Positions 1-4,954 of a stretch of DNA of 5,827 nucleotides are shown one piece after another. Numbering within the stretch: position 1 is the first letter of the stretch; every line of letters starts with the position of its first letter. The notes under the pieces were generated by a model, which was not told where the DNA came from, ran no database searches, and saw only the letters and a program-made list of their open reading frames with translations. The stretch spans positions 1 through 5,827 of the forward strand of contig DATFXR010000175.1 in NCBI GenBank assembly GCA_035315685.1, in the 5' to 3' direction. The position numbers and the translations under genes are program-made. This DNA comes from QHWK01 sp035315685. GTDB taxonomy: Bacteria > Acidobacteriota > Vicinamibacteria > Vicinamibacterales > CAVVIG01.

Positions 1-50
1 CGTCCCACGAGCCCGCCTCCGCTCGCAAACTCGTACACGAGAATCCGCAC
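1..50 (-). CDS. Partial ATP-grasp family protein, N-terminus only (COG1821 / MfnD-like candidate)
   Basis: Only the first 16 complete codons are present; the rest lies beyond the left edge. Reading from a GTG at 50-48, the peptide is MRILVYEFASGGGLVG. A short beta strand, then an acidic-aromatic pair, then SGGG resembles the opening of bacterial COG1821 ATP-grasp proteins found in H4MPT/methylofuran gene clusters. The archaeal member MfnD ligates glutamate to tyramine in methanofuran synthesis. The GTG start is supported by a GAAGG ribosome site five bases upstream and by the short 13-nt gap after the fhcD stop, which implies the same transcript. If the assignment holds, the gene would help make the methylofuran cofactor that FhcD and FhcA use. 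Sixteen residues cannot prove a family, so the call leans on context as well as on the motif. Confidence 0.5.
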   Translation of the reverse strand, partial: MRILVYEFASGGGLVG

Positions 51-55
51 GATCG

Positions 56-60
56 CCTTC
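56..60 (-). promoter_or_regulatory. Shine-Dalgarno site of the partial ATP-grasp gene
   Basis: GAAGG on the minus strand lies five bases before the GTG at 50-48. It sits between the fhcD stop and that GTG, and it is the main reason for choosing GTG over the upstream in-frame ATC. Confidence 0.55.
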
Positions 61-63
61 GCG

Positions 64-951
64 CTACACCGTCAGCTGCTGCAGATGAAAATGGTGCTTC
101 CCGAGCTTGCCGCCATAGTTGCCGGCGCTGATCTCCACGACACCCGGACGCGACGCCGCGTCGATGCCGGCACGCAGGGCGTTCTCGATCGACTGACGAT
201 CGAGACCATCGACGACGATCTCGAGCACGGCATTGACGCCGGCCGGCAGCGCGCTCGCGACGTCGGCGCGGCCGCGCAGCGTCGGGCAATAGGCGTCGTT
301 GGTCGAAGCGACCAGCTTTGTGTAATGCTTCGCCCCGACCTTGCTGCCGCTGCGGACGATGCCGCCTGGAAACGGCAGAATGACGCCGTGCACGTGGCGC
401 ATCGCCTCGGACGCGGCTTCCGCGGCCGCGAGGGCGGCTGCCTGATCGCTCGCCAGAATCAGAAGATTGCCGCCGCCGATCGCTCTCTGCACGCCGAAGG
501 TCTCCTGCACCAGGAACTCACCCTCCATGACCGGAATGCGCCAGTACCGTTTGCCGTCGAGGAACTTGCTGGACTGGTACTTGTCGCCGAAATGGCGCAG
601 CAGACCGCCGACCGGAACGCGCTCCTCGCTGTCCGGAAGGCCGTCGAAACACGCGGTGGTCGGGCACGTCAGGACGCTCTGGCCGACGCGATCGACGAGG
701 CGCTGACCGAGGCCGGCCGCGTCGAACGCGAACAGCAGGACGCTGACGCCCGGCCGGCCGTCGGGCGTATCGTCGGGAGCGAGCTCCGCTTCGATGCCCG
801 CTTCGACCTTGCAGCCGATCACCGAGGTGGCGAAACCGGTCATCGATTGCGCGGCCGTGCGCGCCCAGCCCGGCGAGTGCGCCGTGATGACGACGCGCGC
901 CGCGCGCATGTCGAACGCCTCGGCAAACGTGTCGGCGATGCGCGGTCTCAG
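64..951 (-). CDS. fhcD: Formylmethanofuran--tetrahydromethanopterin formyltransferase, FhcD subunit (Ftr homologue)
   Basis: Transfers the formyl group between formyl-H4MPT and methylofuran in the cytoplasm, as part of the FhcABCD complex on the formaldehyde-to-formate route. The protein matches the Ftr family along its length. Counting from the start chosen here it has DTFAEAF (7-13), TGFATSV (38-44), TPDGRPGV (62-69), a PVMEGEF stretch (140-146), PFPGGIVRSGSKVG (193-206), ASTNDAYCPT (215-224) and SAGNYGGKLG (275-284). The first ATG is at 909, but the conserved DTFAEAF lies upstream of it, so starting there would cut a family signature. An in-frame TAA lies at 1002-1000, and no ATG, GTG or TTG occurs between it and 909. 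The best start is CTG at 951, which overlaps the preceding TGA as CTGA and has GAAGG ten bases upstream. It gives 295 residues, close to the roughly 296 of archaeal Ftr. The function is secure; the start codon is inferred. Confidence 0.95.
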   Translation of the reverse strand: MRPRIADTFAEAFDMRAARVVITAHSPGWARTAAQSMTGFATSVIGCKVEAGIEAELAPDDTPDGRPGVSVLLFAFDAAGLGQRLVDRVGQSVLTCPTTACFDGLPDSEERVPVGGLLRHFGDKYQSSKFLDGKRYWRIPVMEGEFLVQETFGVQRAIGGGNLLILASDQAAALAAAEAASEAMRHVHGVILPFPGGIVRSGSKVGAKHYTKLVASTNDAYCPTLRGRADVASALPAGVNAVLEIVVDGLDRQSIENALRAGIDAASRPGVVEISAGNYGGKLGKHHFHLQQLTV

Positions 952-1706
952 GGCTTCGGAACCTTCGGCGCTTTGATGCGACCCTCCCAGAGGCTCTTGT
1001 TATTTTCCTCGCAGGAGTACTCCATCATCTCCCAGTCGGGCCTCAGGGTGAAGGTGCGGGTGTTGGTGATCGGCTTCGTGTACGTCTTCGGATCCTCGAC
1101 CGTCATCTCGAACGCGATGTGCCCCAGATCGGGCCGGGTGAAGCGCTGGACAACATGCAGCTGATCGCTGTGCGGATGGCCGATCGTATCGAGCCGCGTG
1201 CGGCCGTTGAAGTTGACGGTGTCGATGACGAGGTTGTCACCGTCCCAGTGGCCGACCGAATCACCGAACCAGGTCGGAATGCCTTGACGGTGCGGACGTC
1301 CGTCGATCGGCACGACGACGAACCAGGAGTTCTGCTCGAAGAGGAATGCGAAGTACTTGTCGTTCTGGATGATTTGCATCGGCTCGGGGGTATTGACCGA
1401 GCGCGTGATCCCGAACGGCAGGCAGGCGCCGGTATAGTCGCCTTCCGCCGCGTCGTACTTCTTCCACTCCGCCTCGCCCCACGGCGTGAACGGCAGGACG
1501 GCCATTCCCTTCTGATCTTTGCCGTCCTTGCTCATGTCCGGCACGTACGGCTTGGACCAGACGCCACTGAAGTCGACCTTGCCGGCCGCGGTCCGCGGCG
1601 CGGGGCCGGCCGGCGGCTGAAAGTCGCGCTGCGCGGCAGCAACGGCAGAGAGCCCGATCGCGACGACGACGCCGCCGATCACACGCGCCGAAGAGTGGCG
1701 GATCAT
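948..1706 (-). CDS. Secreted protein of unknown function (FSGVW / GHWDGD family)
   Basis: 252 residues, not assignable to a reaction. An N-terminal signal peptide is visible: basic MIRHSSAR, a hydrophobic stretch to about residue 22, and a probable cleavage after AVAAA (21-25). The mature part has a Pro/Ala-rich linker, then DFSGVW (45-50), FTPWGEAEW (73-81), GHWDGDNLVIDTVNFNG (152-168), GHPHSDQLH (176-184), a VEDPKTYTKP stretch (203-212) and EYSCEEN (229-235). From memory, proteins with this motif order are common and multicopy in Acidobacteria and often sit beside DUF6152 proteins, as here. The alternating aromatic and hydrophobic residues suggest an all-beta fold. Two cysteines (C95, C232) might form a periplasmic disulfide. 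It starts 6 nt after the stop of the DUF6152-type gene, with no strong ribosome site, and its TGA overlaps the fhcD start. It is therefore probably cotranscribed with fhcD, although its product is exported. Confidence 0.85.
   Translation of the reverse strand: MIRHSSARVIGGVVVAIGLSAVAAAQRDFQPPAGPAPRTAAGKVDFSGVWSKPYVPDMSKDGKDQKGMAVLPFTPWGEAEWKKYDAAEGDYTGACLPFGITRSVNTPEPMQIIQNDKYFAFLFEQNSWFVVVPIDGRPHRQGIPTWFGDSVGHWDGDNLVIDTVNFNGRTRLDTIGHPHSDQLHVVQRFTRPDLGHIAFEMTVEDPKTYTKPITNTRTFTLRPDWEMMEYSCEENNKSLWEGRIKAPKVPKP
961..966 (-). promoter_or_regulatory. Shine-Dalgarno-like site before the CTG start of fhcD
   Basis: GAAGGT on the minus strand lies inside the last codons of the upstream gene. Its GAAGG core ends ten bases before the CTG at 951-949. 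The spacing is slightly long but usable, and the CTGA stop/start overlap suggests translational coupling, where a terminating ribosome re-initiates. Confidence 0.4.
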
Positions 1707-1712
1707 CGGCGT

Positions 1713-2129
1713 CTACCGCTTCGGCAGCGGCGGTGGCGGCGGATTGTCACCGCCCGAGGATCCAGCAAACACGCTGCGTCCGTCTGCCAGCTTCACCGTC
1801 CGCGCGTTGCAGGTCTTCGAGCCGTCCTTCGCCAGCGCGCCATCGATCGTGATCGTGTCGCCGACCTTCAGCGAATTGGGACTCCAGCCGTTGCGCGTCA
1901 AGGTGTTCGGCGGGCCGCCCTCACACTGCCACGCCTGCACGGCACCCTTGTCGTCCTTCACGTCCAGGTAGATCCAGATGTGAGGGTTCGCCCATTCGAG
2001 CTTGGTCACCGCGCCCTGCAGCGTCACCGGCTTGCTGGCGTCGAATTCCGCGGCGAACGAGTGATGAGCCGCCACCGGCTTGACCAGCACAACGGCGAGA
2101 AGGACGCCGAGCATTCGATGCATCTTCAT
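1713..2129 (-). CDS. Secreted DUF6152-family protein
   Basis: 138 residues from the ATG at 2129. The reading frame is open further upstream, but this start has a GGGAG ribosome site five bases before it and yields a clean signal peptide: MKMHR, a hydrophobic LGVLLAVVLVKPV core, and cleavage near AA|HHSF (about residue 21). The mature protein begins with HHSFAAEFD, then VTLQGAVTKLEWANPHIWIYLDVKD, the typical opening of DUF6152, and continues with NGWSPNSLKVGDTITIDGALAKDGS, an OB-like all-beta pattern. Its function is unknown. Unlike the family as I recall it, it carries two cysteines (WQCEGG and SKTCNAR) that could form a disulfide. The tail is GGDNPPPPPLPKR, a flexible proline-rich end. A weak promoter-like pair, TTGCGC at 2179-2174 and TACAAG at 2156-2151 with a 17-bp spacer, lies upstream, so the secreted pair could be transcribed separately from fhcC. 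Confidence 0.85.
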   Translation of the reverse strand: MKMHRMLGVLLAVVLVKPVAAHHSFAAEFDASKPVTLQGAVTKLEWANPHIWIYLDVKDDKGAVQAWQCEGGPPNTLTRNGWSPNSLKVGDTITIDGALAKDGSKTCNARTVKLADGRSVFAGSSGGDNPPPPPLPKR

Positions 2130-2134
2130 AAGCG

Positions 2135-2139
2135 CTCCC
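2135..2139 (-). promoter_or_regulatory. Shine-Dalgarno site of the DUF6152-type gene
   Basis: GGGAG on the minus strand lies five bases before ATG 2129-2127. It favours this start over the longer in-frame extension to 2192, which would place about 21 extra residues before the signal peptide, and over the second ATG at 2123. Confidence 0.6.
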
Positions 2140-2189
2140 GCTGGGAACGTCTTGTACACCAGAGGCTTCGCCCGCGCAAGGGAATCGCG

Positions 2190-2271
2190 CAATTCGGAAT
2201 TAGGAATTAAGAATTAAGAATTCGCGACCTCGTGCGTGCATTCTTAGTTCTCAATTCTCAATTCTTGATTG
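2190..2271. repeat. AT-rich palindromic array of 7-bp repeats (GAATTAA type)
   Basis: In the 152-bp spacer between fhcC and the DUF6152-type gene, four near-identical heptamers follow in a row on the plus strand: GGAATTA, GGAATTA, AGAATTA, AGAATTC (2196-2223). After a 16-nt GC-rich centre (2224-2239) the complementary series runs back: ATTCTTA, GTTCTCA, ATTCTCA, ATTCTTG (2240-2267). The arms form an imperfect inverted repeat with CAAT/ATTG ends. The block is strikingly AT-rich against its surroundings. Similar GAATT(A/G)A arrays recur in intergenic regions of many environmental bacterial genomes, so this is probably a dispersed palindromic element. No run of T follows in the direction of transcription, so it is not a canonical terminator. 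The fhcC stop lies 10 nt from its right end. Confidence 0.85.
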
Positions 2272-2281
2272 GAACGTGTGG

Positions 2282-3094
2282 TCACTCGTTCGGATGCCAC
2301 ACGAGGATCTCCCCTCGTCCGGGAACGGCCGCGTCGCCCGTGTAGCGTTGATACGTGCCCTGCCGTTCGTCGAACGGGAGCGCGCAGCCGAATGCCGCCA
2401 GGCGGCGGGCGTAGAGGCGCATGAACGTGGGGTTGTAGCTGGCCGCGTAGGTGAAGGTGGGCAGCAGCGGCAGCGGCTTCAGCGACACGATCGTGCCGCG
2501 GTTCATCCACGCGCCGGTTCGCAGTTCAGCGCCCTGGCGCAGCACGATCGTGCCGCCCTTCATCTGCAGGCCGGCGAAATCGCGCACCGGCCCGCCGACA
2601 ACGATCGTGCCGCGCTTCATCCGCATGCCGACTTCGAGGCCCGCCGCGCCGTCGATGAGGATGATGCCATCCCGCATCCCCGACATCGCGCCGCGGTACG
2701 CGGCGCCGGCCTGGCCGCCCGCGTTGCCGTGCACGCGGATGACACCGCCGGCCATCTCGGCGCCGAGCCAGTCGCCCGCATCGCCGGCGACCTCGATCGT
2801 GCCGCCCTGCATCGCCGACCCGAGGTGCATGCCCGCATTGCCGTGGATGCGCAGCACGCCGCGCGTCATTCCACGCCCCATCCACTTGACACGTCCGACG
2901 TCGCCGCGAACCTCGACCTCCTCGCCCGGATCGCCGTCGACCGCGAAGAAGTCGTCGAGGCGCCGCTGCCGCTTCCCGAGGAATACCGGCAACGCGCGAA
3001 CCTCGTCGATCGTCAACCGCGCGATCGTGTCCGGGGACAGCGCCTCTGCTTCGAGCGGCACCGTCGGCGGTTCCTTCAGCGTCAGCGTGATCAT
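2282..3094 (-). CDS. fhcC: Formyltransferase/hydrolase complex subunit C (FwdC homologue)
   Basis: 270 residues from ATG 3094. Structural subunit of the Fhc complex, which clamps FhcA, FhcB and FhcD together and has no catalytic centre of its own. It belongs to the FwdC/GltB C-terminal beta-helix superfamily. From about residue 70 to 205 there are back-to-back repeats of the type G-x(2-3)-M-x-x-G-x-I, for example GRGMTRGVLRI (73-83), GSAMQGGTIEV (92-102), GAEMAGGVIRV (111-121), GMRMKRGTIVV (156-166), GLQMKGGTIVL (175-185) and GAWMNRGTIVS (194-204). The N-terminal part has the family's LTLKEPP and LPVFLGKRQRRLDDFF (36-50). The C-terminal segment (about 211-270, with YNPTFMRLYARRL) is typical of the subunit. 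The frame stays open upstream to an ATG at 3175, but those residues are low-complexity and unlike the family, so 3094 is preferred. No ribosome site precedes it; a -10-like box suggests a leaderless or near-leaderless start. It lies 90 bp after fhcA. Confidence 0.93.
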   Translation of the reverse strand: MITLTLKEPPTVPLEAEALSPDTIARLTIDEVRALPVFLGKRQRRLDDFFAVDGDPGEEVEVRGDVGRVKWMGRGMTRGVLRIHGNAGMHLGSAMQGGTIEVAGDAGDWLGAEMAGGVIRVHGNAGGQAGAAYRGAMSGMRDGIILIDGAAGLEVGMRMKRGTIVVGGPVRDFAGLQMKGGTIVLRQGAELRTGAWMNRGTIVSLKPLPLLPTFTYAASYNPTFMRLYARRLAAFGCALPFDERQGTYQRYTGDAAVPGRGEILVWHPNE

Positions 3095-3103
3095 CAGCGT
3101 GAT
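3080..3103 (-). repeat. 12-bp tandem duplication across the fhcC start codon
   Basis: On the minus strand ATCACGCTGATG (3103-3092) is followed directly by ATCACGCTGACG (3091-3080), 11 of 12 bases identical. The ATG that ends the first copy is the chosen start. In-frame translation of the two copies gives ITLM and ITLT. It looks like a local slippage duplication that moved the start region. Confidence 0.6.
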
Positions 3104-3107
3104 TCTA
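3102..3107 (-). promoter_or_regulatory. Possible -10 box (TAGAAT) immediately upstream of fhcC
   Basis: TAGAAT on the minus strand matches the sigma-70 -10 consensus at five of six positions. It lies seven bases before ATG 3094, so a transcript starting at normal distance would begin at or next to the ATG. No convincing -35 hexamer is seen 16-18 bp further upstream. The box stands out in a GC-rich 90-bp spacer. Promoter identity is inferred from a single element. Confidence 0.3.
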
Positions 3108-3184
3108 GTTGTGCGGGGCGCCGCCGACACCGCGGAGCGCGCAGCGACCGTTGCGTGCCCTGCGGGTCGGCACACCGCTCGCGC

Positions 3185-4819
3185 TCACCGCGTCGCAACG
3201 ACTTCAGGATGACGCAGGCGCTCGATCTCGACCGGGTAGTTCGCGAACGACATCGTGTAGACCTTCTCGAACAGCGGCCGGATGTAGTCCTCGATCGCCG
3301 GGTCGCACGGCGGGCGGACGATGAGTTCCCTGCCGTCGACGACCTCGCGGACGTCGCCTTCCTCGACGACGATCGCGCCGCCTTTGATCACGTAGCGGGG
3401 ATACGAGAACAGGAACCCGTGATCGGGTTTCACCGGATAGATCGTGACGTCGGCGTCCGCGCCGACGCCGAGATGCCCTTTGTGCGCGAGGCCGAGCGAT
3501 CGCGCCGGACCGGCCGACGTGATGATCGCGACCTCCGACAACGTGTACTCGCGATCGAGCTCCGCCAGCAGGATCCGCTGCTGCGCCTTCTCGGGCAGCA
3601 GCCGCACCTGCGCTTTGCGGGACTCGGCGTGCATCAGCATGTGGATGATCTCGGGATACCGCCAGAAGCAGCCGCCGTTGGGATGATCGGTCGTCAGAAA
3701 GATCCGCCACGGATCGTCGATCAGCAGCAGCAGCTCGAGGCCCACCGCCCACTGCACGGCGTTCACGATATTCCGATCCTTGTAGACGTAGGGCACGATC
3801 CCGCAGCCGGTCTCGTTCTCGACGTCGAGGTTTCCCCACTTGCGGCCGGTGAGCTGATACAGCAGGTGCTGCCACGGACCGTCGGCAGTGATCGTCACCG
3901 CGTCGCCGAACAGCACCGCGCCGGCATCCGTGGTCAGATTCCGGTTCGCGTTGAACGCATCGGCGACCCGCGATGCCGCGGAGCGCATCGTGCTCCAGTC
4001 GTGGCCACCGTAGGCGTGGAACTGCAGGTGCGCCAGATGCGCACGATGCCCCTGCAGCACGTTCATCGTCTCGATGGTCGTCTCGAAGTTGCCCGGTACG
4101 CCGAGGTTGTTGCAGTGCAGGTGGACCGGGTGCGGGAGACCGAGATCGTCGGCGATGGTGGCGAGGTTCTCGATGATCATCGCCGGCGTGACCGTCTTGT
4201 AGCCTTCGATCGGCCCGTGCAGCGTGTTTGCGTTCTTGCCCCACTTCCACGCCTCGACGCCGCCGGGATTGACCGCCTTGACGCCGAACGCCTTCGCCGC
4301 CCACACCAGCCACGCCACGACGTGGCGCGCGCGCTCGACCTCGCCCGCCTCGAGCAGGTCGAGCACCAGCTCGTTGTTCGCCATCAGCACCAGCGTCGTC
4401 TTGTCGACGATCGGGATGTCGTGCAGTTCCTCGTGGGTGTGGCGCGCGGACAGGATCGGAACGGCCGCTTCATTGACCGTCGTCCAGCCCATGCCGGCGT
4501 AGAGATAGCCGGTTGCGAACGTGGTCGGCGTCATCCCGCCGAGGCCGGCGCGGCGATCGGCGCGGTGCAGGAATTTGCGGGCCGCGCGCTGATTCTCGGG
4601 GACCAGGCCGCGCGCGAAGTTCAAAGCGCCGCCGGCGACGTGCGTGTGGACGTCGACGCCGCCGGGCATCACGACCATCCCGCTCGCGTCGATGGTGCGG
4701 ACGCCGGAGTCGAGATCGCCGTCCGCGACGATGCGACCGTCAGCGACGCACAGGTCTTTCACGATCCCGTCGATGCCGTTCGCAGGATCGTAGACGGTTC
4801 CTCCGGTGATCCGCAGCAT
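3185..4819 (-). CDS. fhcA: Formyltransferase/hydrolase complex subunit A, zinc amidohydrolase (FwdA homologue)
   Basis: Complete, 544 residues, cytoplasmic. Hydrolyses formyl-methylofuran to formate and methylofuran, the second half of the Fhc reaction. It opens with the amidohydrolase small domain (ITGGTVYDPANGIDG, 4-18; IDASGMVVMPGGVDVHTH, 43-60). The HTH at 58-60 is the usual HxH metal pair. K181 in VKAVNPGG aligns by context with the carboxylated lysine of archaeal FwdA. HLHCNNLG (233-240) and HLAHLQFHAYGG (261-272) supply further histidines, and D378 in TTDHPNGG fits the catalytic aspartate. The C-terminal strand-rich region (GHLGVGADADVTIYP, 448-462) completes the composite domain. All expected metal ligands therefore appear intact. 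Start: ATG 4819 begins the family's MLRI-GG-VYDP; the ribosome site is weak (GGA four bases upstream). It follows fhcB across a 135-bp spacer filled by a palindromic repeat and precedes fhcC by 90 bp. Confidence 0.96.
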   Translation of the reverse strand: MLRITGGTVYDPANGIDGIVKDLCVADGRIVADGDLDSGVRTIDASGMVVMPGGVDVHTHVAGGALNFARGLVPENQRAARKFLHRADRRAGLGGMTPTTFATGYLYAGMGWTTVNEAAVPILSARHTHEELHDIPIVDKTTLVLMANNELVLDLLEAGEVERARHVVAWLVWAAKAFGVKAVNPGGVEAWKWGKNANTLHGPIEGYKTVTPAMIIENLATIADDLGLPHPVHLHCNNLGVPGNFETTIETMNVLQGHRAHLAHLQFHAYGGHDWSTMRSAASRVADAFNANRNLTTDAGAVLFGDAVTITADGPWQHLLYQLTGRKWGNLDVENETGCGIVPYVYKDRNIVNAVQWAVGLELLLLIDDPWRIFLTTDHPNGGCFWRYPEIIHMLMHAESRKAQVRLLPEKAQQRILLAELDREYTLSEVAIITSAGPARSLGLAHKGHLGVGADADVTIYPVKPDHGFLFSYPRYVIKGGAIVVEEGDVREVVDGRELIVRPPCDPAIEDYIRPLFEKVYTMSFANYPVEIERLRHPEVVATR

Positions 4820-4840
4820 GGATTCCAGCGTTCAGCGCGG

Positions 4841-4927
4841 CCACGAAGGCACGAAGACACGAAGACGAAACCCACTGCTCTTCGTCCCTTCGTGAGCAAT
4901 GTTCTTCGTGCCTTCGTGTCTTCGTGG
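4841..4927. repeat. 87-nt palindrome built from 8-bp repeats (CACGAAGN)
   Basis: In the fhcB-fhcA spacer, three octamers CACGAAGG, CACGAAGA, CACGAAGA run at 4842-4865. The complementary TCTTCGTG, CCTTCGTG, TCTTCGTG run at 4903-4926. The 25-bp outer arms (4841-4865 and 4903-4927) match at 23 positions. Inside, CACTGCTC (4873-4880) pairs with GAGCAATG (4894-4901) at seven of eight positions around a 13-nt loop that holds further TTCGT copies. The whole block could fold into one long hairpin in the transcript. CTTCGTG palindromes of this kind recur between genes in many environmental bacterial genomes. There is no T-run, so it is not a classical terminator. It may act on mRNA stability, or simply be a dispersed element. 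Confidence 0.88.
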
Positions 4928-4954
4928 CAACACGAACTGCCGCGACGGACTCAC

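Noticed and set aside
85..1164. Long plus-strand open frame (359 codons)
   Set aside because: It lies antisense to fhcD and the end of the next gene. Its translation is Arg/Ala/Asp-rich with no recognisable motif, as expected from high-GC codon structure on the opposite strand.
1119..2210. Long plus-strand open frame (363 codons)
   Set aside because: Antisense to both secreted protein genes, Arg/Val/Asp-rich, and ends inside the AT-rich repeat array. The minus-strand genes have signal peptides and family motifs.
3095..3184. Possible hairpin or small RNA in the fhcA-fhcC spacer
   Set aside because: Only short GC-rich pairings such as GCCGAC/GTCGGC or GTGCC/GGCAC are seen, which are expected by chance at this base composition.
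2451..3212. Plus-strand open frame of 253 codons
   Set aside because: Antisense to fhcC. Its apparent periodic composition only mirrors the beta-helix repeats encoded on the other strand.
3204..4313. Minus-strand open frame of 369 codons overlapping fhcA
   Set aside because: Out-of-frame shadow of fhcA, dominated by Arg and Ala with no domain, while the fhcA frame carries all amidohydrolase motifs.
4842..4926. Possible CRISPR-like array
   Set aside because: Units are 8 bp, contiguous and inverted halfway. There are no spacers and no 23-40 bp repeat units.
4841..4927. Rho-independent terminator after fhcB
   Set aside because: The hairpin is long but not followed by a T-run on the minus strand, and it leads straight into fhcA, which belongs to the same complex.
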